From assembly GCA_002438505.1 (NCBI GenBank), contig DJPI01000010.1:1-64000 (forward strand): 64,000 bases of DNA, given 5' to 3'. A model generated the notes under the pieces. The model saw only the letters and a list, made by a program, of their open reading frames with translations, was not told the DNA's origin and made no database searches. A program made the translations under genes and the position numbers. Within the stretch, counting starts at the first letter, position 1. The number at the start of each line of letters is the position of its first letter. The DNA comes from Ruminococcaceae bacterium UBA6416. GTDB lineage: Bacteria > Bacillota > Clostridia > Oscillospirales > Acutalibacteraceae. Below, piece by piece: positions 43,167 to 53,054 of the stretch.

Positions 43167-43199
43167 GCGGTGCGCCCGAACAGGACGCACCGCTTTTTT
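43167..43199. terminator. Bidirectional terminator
   Basis: GCGGTGCG (43167-43174) pairs with CGCACCGC (43086+100 to 43193), extended by CC/GG next to the loop, with T on the right and A on the left. It can end both the plus-strand Cys-repeat gene and the minus-strand tarJ transcript. Confidence 0.85.
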
Positions 43200-43222
43200 G
43201 ATTGAATCAATCGGTGTTTATA

Positions 43223-44248
43223 TTACTTTTCCCACTTCATAACGGTCTTTCCGAAAGCCTTCTTTGTGTCAAGCTCAAAGGCCTCTGTCATGTCCTTGAT
43301 TGAGCGCACAGTTTTAACAATGCCAACCATGTGGGAGAGATATTCAATAATTTCCGGATACTTGTCATACATCTCAACGGTTTTGACAAAGTCAACGCGT
43401 CCGCTGCGGCTGCTTCCGAACATCCTCAGACCCTTTTCAAGAATCATCCTTGTGTTGATTGGAACGGGGTACTCGGAAACGCCGAGGATTGAAATTGTTC
43501 CCTCGGGGTTGATATAGTCAATAATCTGGTTGATTGCAACCTGAGAACCGTTTCCGCCAACGCATTCAAATGCGTGGTCAATTTGCATATCGTCCGGAAT
43601 TTCCGTTGTCAGGAATGTTTCATCAACAAAGGTGAAGTCTGCAAGCTTTTTCGGAACAACGCCGAAAACATAAACCTTGGTTTTCGGAAAGAACTTCTTG
43701 AGGAAGATGCAAGTCATATAGCTGAGGTTTCCATCGCCCCAAACGCCGATGACGTTGCGCCTCTTGTGGGCAATTTTGTCAAAACGTGAAATTGCGTGAA
43801 CACCGACCGAAACCATCTCCGTGAAAGCGGCAATTTCGTTTGGAATACTTTCCGGAAGAAGAACAAGGCGGTCTGCCGGAGTCTGAACATATTCCTGCAT
43901 GAAGCCGTCAAAGCCGCTTGCGCGGAACTTGCTTGAGCGCAGATAGTTTTCGGCAATGATGTCATCCTTTTCAAAAGGCGTGTTGGGAACCATAACAACC
44001 CTGTCTCCGGGCTTGAAAGAACCGTCCGGAGCATAGACAACCTCGCCGATACCCTCGTGAATGAGAGCCATCGGAAGCTTTTTTGCAAGAACCTTTGCAT
44101 CGCGCGTACCTTGAAAGTATCTTTGGTCGGCGTTGCAAATTGAAAGATAGGTCGGTTTAACAATAATATCGGGAGAGAAGATATCAATTTCATTGAAGGC
44201 AATTTCAATCTTCCTCGGCTGCGTCAGTCTGTAAACTGTATTAAGCAT
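43223..44248 (-). CDS. tarJ: Ribitol-5-phosphate dehydrogenase (TarJ)
   Basis: A 341-residue zinc-dependent alcohol dehydrogenase family member that reduces ribulose-5-phosphate to ribitol-5-phosphate with NADPH. Segments match Staphylococcus TarJ closely from memory: Y-L-S-I-C-N-A-D-Q-R-Y-F, K-L-P-M-A-L-I-H-E-G-I-G-E-V-V and V-V-M-V-P-N-T-P. It is the second gene of a two-gene minus-strand operon behind tarI, 27 bases downstream. Confidence 0.93.
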   Translation of the reverse strand: MLNTVYRLTQPRKIEIAFNEIDIFSPDIIVKPTYLSICNADQRYFQGTRDAKVLAKKLPMALIHEGIGEVVYAPDGSFKPGDRVVMVPNTPFEKDDIIAENYLRSSKFRASGFDGFMQEYVQTPADRLVLLPESIPNEIAAFTEMVSVGVHAISRFDKIAHKRRNVIGVWGDGNLSYMTCIFLKKFFPKTKVYVFGVVPKKLADFTFVDETFLTTEIPDDMQIDHAFECVGGNGSQVAINQIIDYINPEGTISILGVSEYPVPINTRMILEKGLRMFGSSRSGRVDFVKTVEMYDKYPEIIEYLSHMVGIVKTVRSIKDMTEAFELDTKKAFGKTVMKWEK

Positions 44249-44275
44249 TGTTTTTTTCCTTTCGTGTCATGCCGC

Positions 44276-44989
44276 TCAGTCGGCAATTTCCTCGTCAAGG
44301 AGGGCTTTTGCAACTCTGAGGTCATACGGATAGGTGATTTTGATGTTGTGAACCTCGCCCTGAACGAGGTGGACAGGATAGCCTTTCATGCTGAAAATTT
44401 TGCAGGCATCGGTGAGAATGCTCTTTTCGTCCTCGGTAAGACTTTCATAAAGCTCCTTAAGCTTTTTCGCTTTGAATGCCTGCGGAGTCTGACCTTGATA
44501 AAGGCGGTTTCTGTCAGGAATGGAGCTGATTGTTTCTTTGTCAATGCTTTCAACAATGGTGTCCGTTGCCGGAACAACAGTGTCCGTTGCGCCGAACTCA
44601 AGCGCCGCGTCAATGTTCTCGTCAATGATTCGCGCGGAAACAAAGGGACGAACCGCGTCATGGGTAACAATGACAGTTTCCTCGTCAAGACCATCGGTCT
44701 CTTCAATATAGCGAACGGCGTTCATGATGGTCTCGTTCCTTGTTGAACCGCCCTTGAGAACAAGAACGCGATCATTTTCAGGCAGATGCTTTGCAAGAAT
44801 GTTTTTTGTGTAGCTGACCCACTGGTCGGGGCAGAGAATGATGACCTTTTTGAATGCACTGTTGACATAAAATTTTTCAACCGTGTGAACAATGATGGGC
44901 TTGTCCTTGAGCGTCAGATACTGCTTCGGCTTTTCAAGGTTTCCCATTCTGCTGCCGATTCCGCCGGCGGCGATTACTGCATATAACAT
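44276..44989 (-). CDS. tarI: Ribitol-5-phosphate cytidylyltransferase (TarI)
   Basis: A 237-residue nucleotidyltransferase making CDP-ribitol from CTP. The start has A-A-G-G-I-G-S-R-M and K-P-K-Q-Y-L, with V-T-H-D-A-V-R-P-F in the middle. It resembles IspD, but the pairing with tarJ identifies TarI. CDP-ribitol feeds wall teichoic acid or another ribitol-containing glycan. No tarL, tarF or lcpA-like gene lies in the window, so the end product is not known. Confidence 0.92.
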   Translation of the reverse strand: MLYAVIAAGGIGSRMGNLEKPKQYLTLKDKPIIVHTVEKFYVNSAFKKVIILCPDQWVSYTKNILAKHLPENDRVLVLKGGSTRNETIMNAVRYIEETDGLDEETVIVTHDAVRPFVSARIIDENIDAALEFGATDTVVPATDTIVESIDKETISSIPDRNRLYQGQTPQAFKAKKLKELYESLTEDEKSILTDACKIFSMKGYPVHLVQGEVHNIKITYPYDLRVAKALLDEEIAD

Positions 44990-45053
44990 TTTTTCACCTC
45001 AAAAATTAGTTTTAATTAAATTTGCGGAGTTAAAGTTAAATTAATAACAATTT

Positions 45054-45082
45054 ATTTTACCCCATATCACGCGTTTTGTCAA
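45054..45082 (-). promoter_or_regulatory. Promoter of tarIJ
   Basis: On the minus strand TTGACA (45082-45077) and TAAAAT (45059-45054) with a 17-base spacer. Confidence 0.83.
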
Positions 45083-45184
45083 CTTAAAGTGGTCGCTGAT
45101 TGAGCGCAGAATGGCTGCAAGACATATGCACGGCTCAAAACTATGAATTTTCGTATAATAAGGAAATATTTTTCCGAAACTTAC

Positions 45185-45213
45185 TTGAGTATGGGCTTGT
45201 TTTAGTATATAAT
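45185..45213 (+). promoter_or_regulatory. Promoter of the mre operon
   Basis: TTGAGT at 45185-45190 and TATAAT at 45208-45213 with a 17-base spacer, divergent from tarIJ. Confidence 0.78.
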
Positions 45214-45252
45214 AATATATCAAACTTTGCTTTGGATTATCATATGATTTGA

Positions 45253-46305
<1,053 letters not shown>

Positions 46306-46382
46306 CCGGAAGGCTTTTTCGGTTACAAAGACTTTGAGAAAGGAACGGTAGGGGTCTTTGCCTTTATCCGTGTTTTGAAAAA

Positions 46383-47246
46383 ATGCGAAGGTTTTTAAAA
46401 AGCACACGGTTCAAAGCTTTTGTGCTTGTGATTTGCGCGCTGCTTGTCGGGGCAATCCTTGCCTCGGTTTCTTCAAGCGCTTCATCGCCGTTCACAAGTG
46501 TTGTTTCGGTTGTTTTTTCGCCGCTTCAAAAGCTTTCCGGCCGTGTTGCGGACAAATTTGAATGGTTCACATCCTCATTTGCCCGTGTTTCAACATATAA
46601 AAGTGAAAACGAGCAGCTGCGCGATAAAATTGCCGAGTATGAAAAGCAGCTTGCCGATTATGATGAAATGAAACAAAAAATAGTGTCATATGAGGATATG
46701 CTCGGCGTGAAAGAAGCAAACCCGGAAATTGAGCTTTGTCGCGCCGATGTTATCGGCACGGACAGCGCAGACTTGTTCTCTTCTTTGACGATTGACAAGG
46801 GCAGCAGTGACGGCATTTCGGTCAACGACCCGGTTGTCAGCGGTAATTATATTGTTGGAATAATCAAAAAAGTCAATCCGAATTACAGCGTTGCCCAGTC
46901 GATTCTGAACCCTGCGCTCAACATCAGTGCGATTGAAAGTGAAACGCGCGAGACGGCCTATGTTACAACAACGCCGGAGCAGTCTCTTCAGGGAAAATGC
47001 ATTTTTGCAGGTCTTGAAAGAACAACCTCAATTTCTCCCGGCGGAGTGATACTCACGTCCGGCATAGGCGGAATTTATCCGAAGGGCTTTATAATTGGAA
47101 CTGTTACTCAGGTTTGTGACAGCGAAACCGACCTGACAAGCTATGCCATTGTGAATCCGGGTGTTGCGATTGACGGACTTGAAGACGTTTTTGTTATTAC
47201 GTCTTTCAAAGGTCAGGGTGTTGAACAGATTGAACGGGAGGACTGA
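46383..47246 (+). CDS. mreC: Rod shape-determining protein MreC
   Basis: A 287-residue bitopic membrane protein. The N-terminal helix is at about 11-32, the coiled coil at about 65-105 (Y-K-S-E-N-E-Q-L-R-D-K-I-A-E-Y-E), and the rest is the double beta-barrel domain outside the membrane with D-K-G-S-S-D-G-I and G-V-I-L-T-S-G. It links MreB to the penicillin-binding proteins. mreD follows after five bases. Confidence 0.95.
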   Translation: MRRFLKSTRFKAFVLVICALLVGAILASVSSSASSPFTSVVSVVFSPLQKLSGRVADKFEWFTSSFARVSTYKSENEQLRDKIAEYEKQLADYDEMKQKIVSYEDMLGVKEANPEIELCRADVIGTDSADLFSSLTIDKGSSDGISVNDPVVSGNYIVGIIKKVNPNYSVAQSILNPALNISAIESETRETAYVTTTPEQSLQGKCIFAGLERTTSISPGGVILTSGIGGIYPKGFIIGTVTQVCDSETDLTSYAIVNPGVAIDGLEDVFVITSFKGQGVEQIERED

Positions 47247-47251
47247 AAGAC

Positions 47252-47791
47252 GTGAAAACGGCACTTTCAAGCTATAAAAAAAGCATGTACATAAGAAGAA
47301 CGCTCCTTGCCCTTTTTGTTGTTGCAACCGCGCTTTTTCAAAACACAAAGGGCGCGTTACCAGAGCTTCACGGTGTGCGTGCAATGCCTCTTGCGGTGCT
47401 TGTTGCCGTAATTGCGCTTTTTGAGCGCAGCTTTGCCGGGCTTGCGTTCGGCTTTCTTTCCGGCGTGCTTTGGGATTTCTCCCTTGCGGACGGAGACGGC
47501 TTCTTTGCCGTTTTGCTCTGCCTTATCGGATTTATTTGCGGCGCGGCATCGAGCTTCTTCTTGCGCAATAACATTTTTTCCGCGCTGTTTGTCTCGTTTG
47601 CTTCGGCTCTTGTGACGATTGGCTCATATTGGTTTTTCTTTTTGTTTTTGAAGGGCTATGACCCGTCGGCAAAGCTCCTTTTGAGCTTTTATCTTCCCTC
47701 CTGCTTTTATACGCTCCTTTTTGCACCGATATATTATTATTTGATACGCTCGCTCAAAAAGGCTCTTGACGGACCGAAAAGGCTTGCTTAA
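47252..47791 (+). CDS. mreD: Rod shape-determining protein MreD
   Basis: A 179-residue protein of mostly hydrophobic helices, with G-L-A-F-G-F-L-S-G-V-L-W-D typical of MreD. GTG start at 47252, with GGGAGGA about ten bases upstream. Its location between mreC and mrdA confirms the identity. Confidence 0.9.
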   Translation: MKTALSSYKKSMYIRRTLLALFVVATALFQNTKGALPELHGVRAMPLAVLVAVIALFERSFAGLAFGFLSGVLWDFSLADGDGFFAVLLCLIGFICGAASSFFLRNNIFSALFVSFASALVTIGSYWFFFLFLKGYDPSAKLLLSFYLPSCFYTLLFAPIYYYLIRSLKKALDGPKRLA

Positions 47792-47833
47792 AGGCAATTT
47801 TAAATTACATTAAAGAAAGGACGGCCGCATTTT

Positions 47834-49861
47834 ATGAGAAGAAAAGTCAGCAAAAAAAGGAATACGGCTGTTGTTGTTTTGATAACTCTTGTTTTTGCCG
47901 CATTCATTTTTAAGCTTTGGAACATTCAGGTTGTTTCCGCGGGCAACGCAAGGCAGGCTGCCGTGAAGGGTGTTGAGATTGATGTTGAGCCTGTCAGAGG
48001 TGAAATTCTTGACAGTGACGGAAACACCCTTGCAACAAGCAGACAGGTGCGGACGGTTGTTTTCAATTATTTCACCTTTCCCTCATCCGGGGAGAGCGAA
48101 AAGCGCAGCCAAATCATCTCCGAGCTTCTCACGCTTTTTGACCGCGCGGGGGCAAAATGGATTGATGAACTTCCGATTAAAGTGAACAAAAAAGGAAAGC
48201 TTGTTTTTGCAAAAGGCAAGGAGAACGAGGTCTCGTATCTGCGCTCTGCTGCCTTCCTTGACTTGAACCCTTATGCAACGGTGGAAAACTGTTTTGACGC
48301 CCTTGTTCAAAAATACTCGCTCGAAAGTTATCCGCTGCGCGAGGCAAGGAACATTGCCTCGGTCTATTATTCGATGGTGAAAGACGGCTTCAATTCAACA
48401 ACACCGTATGTTTTTGCAAAGGATATTTCTGCTGCTCTTGCCTCGGATATCAAGGAAAAAAGCGATGTTTTTACCGGCGTTGATGTTCAGGTGAAGTCTG
48501 AGCGTGAGTATCCGGACGGAACGCTTGCTGCCCATCTGCTCGGCATTGTCGGCTCAATCAGCGCCGAGGAGTATGAAGCGAAAAAGGAGAGCGGATATTC
48601 GCTCAACGACACCATCGGTAAAAACGGAATTGAATATACCTATGAATCGAATCTTCGCGGCGAAAAAGGAAAAAAACGCATCATCTCCGACTCTGATGGT
48701 AATACCACGGAAAAATATATCACACTTCCGAAAAACGGAGACACTGTCATTCTCACAATACGCAAAGATATTCAAAAGACGGCGCAGGACGCGCTTGAAA
48801 AGCTCATTCTTGATTTTAAGGCGGATAACGCAAATGTCACAGGCGGCTCCGTTGTTGTTATGGATACCAAAAACAACGATATCCTTGCCTGTGCCAGTTA
48901 TCCGACATATGACCTTTCAAAATATTCAAAAAACGCTTCAAAGCTCAACACCGACCCGAACAAGCCGCTTTGGAACCGTGCTCTCATGAGCACCTACACG
49001 CCGGGTTCAACAATTAAGCCTGCGGTTGCAATGGCCGGCCTTGAAGAAAAAATTATTGACAAAGACACCATTGTGACCTGCACCGGGGTCTATACCCATT
49101 ACAAGGACTATCGTCCGACCTGTACCGGAGTTCACGGAAGCTTGAATGTTGTTTATGCGCTTTACAACAGCTGCAACATCTTTTTCTATGAAACCTCGCG
49201 TTTGCTTGGAATTGAAAAGCTCAACGATTATTTCACAATGTTCGGCCTCGGTGAGGAAACGGGCGTTGAAATCGGCGAATCAAAGGGTATTGTTGACTCC
49301 GTTGAATTCAGAACGGAAAAGGGCGAGCTTTGGACGCCCGGTCTCACAATTCAGGCCGGTATCGGCCACGGAGACAACCAGTTCACTCCGATTCAGCTTT
49401 GCTCATACGCTTCCGTTATTGCAAACCGAGGCGTCCGCCACAAGGCACACTTTGTCAAATCAATAATGAAATCCGATTACAGCGAAACCGTATATACGGC
49501 GCAGGATCAAATTCTTTCAAAGGCGAATTTCAGCGATAAAAACTGGAACCTTGTCTATGAGGGTATGCTTCTTGTTGGAACAGAAAGCTATGCGGACTTT
49601 TCCGGCGTGCCGGTCAAGGTTGCCGCAAAAACCGGAACAACAACGGTTCAAAAGGCCGGAAACGGAAAAAAAGAAAAGAACAACGGTCTCATCATTGCCT
49701 TTGCGCCGTATGACGATCCGCAGATTGCGGTTTCCGTTGTTGTTGAGGGCGCAACAAGCGGCGGTTCAACGGCTCCCGTTGCCGCGGCGATAATGGAGCA
49801 GTATTTTGCCGCCTCGCAGGGCGAAAAGTCTGCGCAGACCGAGGGTGTACTGCTTGAATAG
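47834..49861 (+). CDS. mrdA: Penicillin-binding protein 2 (elongation transpeptidase)
   Basis: A 675-residue class B PBP, the transpeptidase partner of RodA in lateral wall synthesis. One membrane helix at about 11-30, a dimerisation domain with V-R-G-E-I-L-D-S-D-G, and a transpeptidase domain with S-T-I-K (SxxK), S-C-N and K-T-G-T-T. rodA is not adjacent. Monofunctional, as no glycosyltransferase motifs are seen. Confidence 0.95.
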   Translation: MRRKVSKKRNTAVVVLITLVFAAFIFKLWNIQVVSAGNARQAAVKGVEIDVEPVRGEILDSDGNTLATSRQVRTVVFNYFTFPSSGESEKRSQIISELLTLFDRAGAKWIDELPIKVNKKGKLVFAKGKENEVSYLRSAAFLDLNPYATVENCFDALVQKYSLESYPLREARNIASVYYSMVKDGFNSTTPYVFAKDISAALASDIKEKSDVFTGVDVQVKSEREYPDGTLAAHLLGIVGSISAEEYEAKKESGYSLNDTIGKNGIEYTYESNLRGEKGKKRIISDSDGNTTEKYITLPKNGDTVILTIRKDIQKTAQDALEKLILDFKADNANVTGGSVVVMDTKNNDILACASYPTYDLSKYSKNASKLNTDPNKPLWNRALMSTYTPGSTIKPAVAMAGLEEKIIDKDTIVTCTGVYTHYKDYRPTCTGVHGSLNVVYALYNSCNIFFYETSRLLGIEKLNDYFTMFGLGEETGVEIGESKGIVDSVEFRTEKGELWTPGLTIQAGIGHGDNQFTPIQLCSYASVIANRGVRHKAHFVKSIMKSDYSETVYTAQDQILSKANFSDKNWNLVYEGMLLVGTESYADFSGVPVKVAAKTGTTTVQKAGNGKKEKNNGLIIAFAPYDDPQIAVSVVVEGATSGGSTAPVAAAIMEQYFAASQGEKSAQTEGVLLE

Positions 49862-50016
49862 GGCAAGAAAAATCTGTAACGAAAAGGCTTGCATTTTTTA
49901 TGCGGAACAAGCAAGCGCCGATATTCCGGAAAATGCCTCGTGAAACTTGACGGGAGACATTTCGCCGGAACTTTGGCCTGAAAATTATTCGGCAACAACT
50001 TAACTAAGGAGGAAAC

Positions 50017-50736
50017 ATGGCAAGAAAAATTGTTTTTGCGTCCGGAAAGGGCGGGGTCGGGAAAACAACTCTGACCGTTGCGGTCGGAAAAGCTCTCGCC
50101 GGATACGGCCAGAGGGTTCTACTGGTTGATTTTGACAATCTTCGCGGCATTGATTTGCTTGCCGGCGCGTCTGAGGCGGTTGTTTATGACTGGGGAGACG
50201 TTCTTCTTGACCGCTGCGCGGCTTTTGAGGCTATATACAAGGCAGATTCTTTGAGCATAATGTCCTGTCCGCGCAAGTACGGTGACGCCACGCCGAAAAA
50301 GATTGCAAATCTTATCAAAAGTATCGAAAAAAACTTTGATTATATTCTTTTTGATTCACCGGCCGGTATCGGCCGCGGAATGCACCTTGCCGCAGCGGCG
50401 GCAGACAAGGGCGTTCTTGTTGCAACGCCGGATTACGTCTGCGTCCACGGCGCTTTTGCCGCTGCCGATGAGCTTTTTGAAAGCGGAATCGGTGAGGTCA
50501 GAATGATAATTAACCGCGCCGTTAAAAAGGATATGCGGCGCAAAAGGATGCTTAATGTTGATGCAATGATTGACTCGGCCGCCGTTCAGCTGCTCGGAAT
50601 CGTTCCGGAGGATCCGCACCTTCACCTCGGCTCAATGGGCGTTTCGGTTTATCAGCCCGGTCAGGTGTCACACAGTGCAATAAGCAATATTGCAAGAAGG
50701 TTAAACGGAGAGAATGTTCCGCTGAACTTTACATAA
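50017..50736 (+). CDS. MinD-like ParA-family ATPase without membrane-targeting tail
   Basis: A 239-residue deviant Walker ATPase with K-G-G-V-G-K-T-T at 11-18, V-D-F-D-N-L-R-G-I-D and D-S-P-A-G-I-G. Position after mrdA and the overall pattern fit MinD, which places division inhibitor MinC. However, it stops at I-A-R-R-L-N-G-E-N-V-P-L-N-F-T, where MinD normally continues about 20-30 residues into an amphipathic membrane-binding helix. The L-D-x-G-L-R-N-L-D block is also one residue shorter. No minC or minE lies nearby. It may work through another membrane partner or have a different cargo. Confidence 0.82.
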   Translation: MARKIVFASGKGGVGKTTLTVAVGKALAGYGQRVLLVDFDNLRGIDLLAGASEAVVYDWGDVLLDRCAAFEAIYKADSLSIMSCPRKYGDATPKKIANLIKSIEKNFDYILFDSPAGIGRGMHLAAAAADKGVLVATPDYVCVHGAFAAADELFESGIGEVRMIINRAVKKDMRRKRMLNVDAMIDSAAVQLLGIVPEDPHLHLGSMGVSVYQPGQVSHSAISNIARRLNGENVPLNFT

Positions 50737-50773
50737 TATCGGCAACAAATTTGTCAATATTTTTGGATTTTGC

Positions 50774-50802
50774 TTGAATTTTCGGCTCTCTTTTGGTAGA
50801 AT
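50774..50802 (+). promoter_or_regulatory. Promoter of mgsA
   Basis: TTGAAT at 50774-50779 and TAGAAT at 50797-50802 with a 17-base spacer. The leader to mgsA is about 145 bases. Confidence 0.68.
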
Positions 50803-50953
50803 AAACAAAAGGACTCTATACGCACCACCGGAAAAGCGCTTTCCCCTTTGCTTTGGCGCTGCATTGACATACTGAAGGAGACATCCCGTTTTGGAATGTT
50901 TGCCTTTGAATACATGGGGAAACATGAATTACTTTTAGGGAGAAGATGAATTA

Positions 50954-51355
50954 ATGAACATTGCACTCATTGCGCATGACGCAAAAAAAGAGCTTATGAC
51001 TCAGTTCTGCATTGCATACTGCGGAACGCTCAGCAAGCACAATCTCTGCGCCACAGGAACAACCGGAAAGCTTGTTTCGGAAGCAACGGGATTGAATATT
51101 GTTAAATTTCTTGCCGGATTTCAGGGCGGAGAGGAACAGATTGCAGCAAGGATTGCCTGCAATGAGATTGACCTTCTCCTCATCTTCCGCGATCCGCTCA
51201 ATCCTAAGCCCGGCGAGCCGAACGAGGCAAACCTTCTCAGGCTTTGCGACGTTCACAATATCCCGGTTGCAACAAACATTGCAACGGCTGAGGCTCTCAT
51301 TCACGCGCTTGAGCGCGGCGACCTTGACTGGCGTGATATTGTTAACCCGAAATAA
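50954..51355 (+). CDS. mgsA: Methylglyoxal synthase family protein with altered active site
   Basis: A 133-residue protein matching methylglyoxal synthase, which turns dihydroxyacetone phosphate into methylglyoxal. I-A-H-D near the start, A-T-G-T-T-G-K-L and F-R-D-P-L are present. Against my memory of E. coli MgsA, the catalytic D71 (G-G-D-Q-Q) is Glu here (G-G-E-E-Q), H98 (Q-P-H-D-P-D) is Gly and D101 is Asn (K-P-G-E-P-N). Activity is therefore uncertain; it may be a divergent enzyme or a phosphate-binding protein. It usually follows the mre-min cluster in Clostridia, as here. Confidence 0.85.
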   Translation: MNIALIAHDAKKELMTQFCIAYCGTLSKHNLCATGTTGKLVSEATGLNIVKFLAGFQGGEEQIAARIACNEIDLLLIFRDPLNPKPGEPNEANLLRLCDVHNIPVATNIATAEALIHALERGDLDWRDIVNPK

Positions 51356-51388
51356 TTTTTCCGACTTTTTCAACTTGACTTGTTCTTT

Positions 51389-51410
51389 GCCGCTTGCGGC
51401 GGCTTTTAAA
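51389..51410 (+). terminator. Possible terminator after mgsA
   Basis: GCCGC (51389-51393) pairs with GCGGC (51396-51400) around TT, then GGCTTTTAAAA. Short and ambiguous, because it stands at the front edge of the T-box leader. Confidence 0.35.
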
Positions 51411-51420
51411 AGTGAATAAA

Positions 51421-51646
51421 CAAAGGCTATGACTGAAAAGAGTAACCAGCCAAAAGCGCTCAGAGAGGGAGGCGTATTGCTGAAAGCTTCCTGCGTTCTT
51501 TTTCGGGTGAAGACATTCACGAGCCGGCTTTTATGCCCGTCTGCCGCGTTAAGGCTTTTGAGCGGGGCGCATTGGCGTCCAATCTGGGTGGTACCGTGGA
51601 GCGTTGCTTCATCCCTGAAAGTATGGGTGAAGCGGCGCTTTTTTTA
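51421..51646 (+). ncRNA. T-box riboswitch controlling hisS-aspS
   Basis: The leader shows stem I closed by GGCT (51425-51428) with AGCC (51521-51524). It contains AGTA for the loop E motif and the distal AGAGAGGGAGGCG part. On the 3' side GAA is followed by GAC and A, so the specifier is read as GAC (Asp); a CAC four bases further is a second candidate. The T-box sequence TGGGTGGTACCGTGG lies at 51585-51599. A terminator follows: GCTTCATCCC with GGGTGAAGC and seven T (to 51645). Uncharged tRNA would favour the antiterminator and expression of hisS and aspS. Confidence 0.92.
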
Positions 51647-51681
51647 TCATATAAACAACTAAACACATATCGGAGGTAAGT

Positions 51682-53031
51682 ATGGCACTTATTACAAAAT
51701 CAATCAAGGGCACTCAGGACGTTCTTCCGTCTGAAAGCCACAAAGTCCGCTTTGTTGAGCAGACCGCTCTTGAAATTGCAGGGAACTGCGGCTTTCGTGA
51801 AATCAGAATTCCTGTTTTTGAACACACTGAGCTTTTTCAGCGCGGAGTTGGTGACACAACCGATGTTGTTCAAAAAGAAATGTATACCTTCCTTGATAAA
51901 GGCGGCCGTTCAATAACTCTGCGTCCTGAGGGTACGGCAGGCGTTGTTCGTTCATATCTTGAAAACGGACTTTCCAATGAACCAATGCCGCAGAAGCTTT
52001 GCTATCTTGTTTCCTGCTATCGCTATGAAAAGCCGCAGGCAGGCAGATTGCGCGAGTTCCATCAGTTCGGCCTTGAATGCATCGGAACCGCCTCTCCGGC
52101 CGCGGACGCCGAGGTCATCAGCGTTGCAAACGATATTTTTAACTATCTCGGAATTACCGGCCTGAAGCTTGAAATCAACTCCATTGGCTGTCCGGAATGC
52201 CGTAAGGAGTATCACAAGGCGCTGCATGATTACTTTGAAAGCAGAAAAAGCGAGCTTTGCAACACTTGCCTTGAAAGGCTTGACCGCAACCCAATGAGAA
52301 TTCTTGACTGCAAAAGTCCCGTCTGCTCGGAAATTGCAAAGGGCGCACCCAAGGTTCTTGATTTTCTCTGTGATGACTGCAAGGCGCATTTTGAGTCGGT
52401 TCAAAGCTATCTCAAGGCAATGGGAATTGAGTTCACGGTCAATCCGACAATCGTCAGAGGGCTTGATTATTACACAAGAACCGTTTTTGAGTTTGTTTCA
52501 ACCGGAATCGGAGCTCAAGGCACGGTTTGCGGCGGCGGACGCTATGACGGCCTTGTTGAAGAAATTGGCGGCGCCCATACGCCGGCGCTCGGTTTTGCAA
52601 TCGGCATTGAAAGGCTTATGCTGCTCATGGAAAGTCTGAAGCTTCCGTTCCCGGAGAGTTCAAAGTGTGAGCTGTATATTGCAACAATGGGTGAAAAGGC
52701 AAGCCTTGAAGCGGCAAAAATTGCATCCGCACTCAGACATGAGGGCTGTGAGGTTCAATATGACGTTGTCGGACGCTCGGTCAAGGCGCAAATGAAATAT
52801 GCAAACAAGCTCGGCGCGGCGTTCACCGTTGTTCTTGGAGACAGCGAACTTGAAAGCGGTGTTGTCAGACTCAAGAATATGGAAAGCGGAGAGGAAACCG
52901 AGGTTGCGCTTGAAAGTTTTGAAGAAGCGTTCATGCGCGCTTCCTTGAGCGAAAGCCTGAAGGGACTTGAAGACCTCGGTGTTGACACGGACATTGACAT
53001 TGAAGAACTTATGAAAAGCAAATTATTCTAA
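51682..53031 (+). CDS. hisS: Histidyl-tRNA synthetase
   Basis: A 449-residue class II synthetase that charges tRNA(His). Motif 2 is Y-R-Y-E-K-P-Q-A-G-R-L-R-E-F-H-Q-F-G. The histidine-specific loops are V-R-G-L-D-Y-Y-T-R-T-V-F-E and G-G-G-R-Y-D-G-L. Motif 3 lies in A-L-G-F-A-I-G-I-E-R. The C-terminal 20 residues are an acidic extension. CGGAGG precedes ATG 51682, and a T-box leader controls the gene. aspS follows after 23 bases. Confidence 0.97.
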   Translation: MALITKSIKGTQDVLPSESHKVRFVEQTALEIAGNCGFREIRIPVFEHTELFQRGVGDTTDVVQKEMYTFLDKGGRSITLRPEGTAGVVRSYLENGLSNEPMPQKLCYLVSCYRYEKPQAGRLREFHQFGLECIGTASPAADAEVISVANDIFNYLGITGLKLEINSIGCPECRKEYHKALHDYFESRKSELCNTCLERLDRNPMRILDCKSPVCSEIAKGAPKVLDFLCDDCKAHFESVQSYLKAMGIEFTVNPTIVRGLDYYTRTVFEFVSTGIGAQGTVCGGGRYDGLVEEIGGAHTPALGFAIGIERLMLLMESLKLPFPESSKCELYIATMGEKASLEAAKIASALRHEGCEVQYDVVGRSVKAQMKYANKLGAAFTVVLGDSELESGVVRLKNMESGEETEVALESFEEAFMRASLSESLKGLEDLGVDTDIDIEELMKSKLF

Positions 53032-53054
53032 TTAAATTACCAGAGGTGTAAAAA

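Noticed and set aside
44276..44989. IspD (MEP cytidylyltransferase)
   Set aside because: The fold is shared, but the gene is paired with tarJ and its sequence follows TarI; IspD should be sought elsewhere in the genome.
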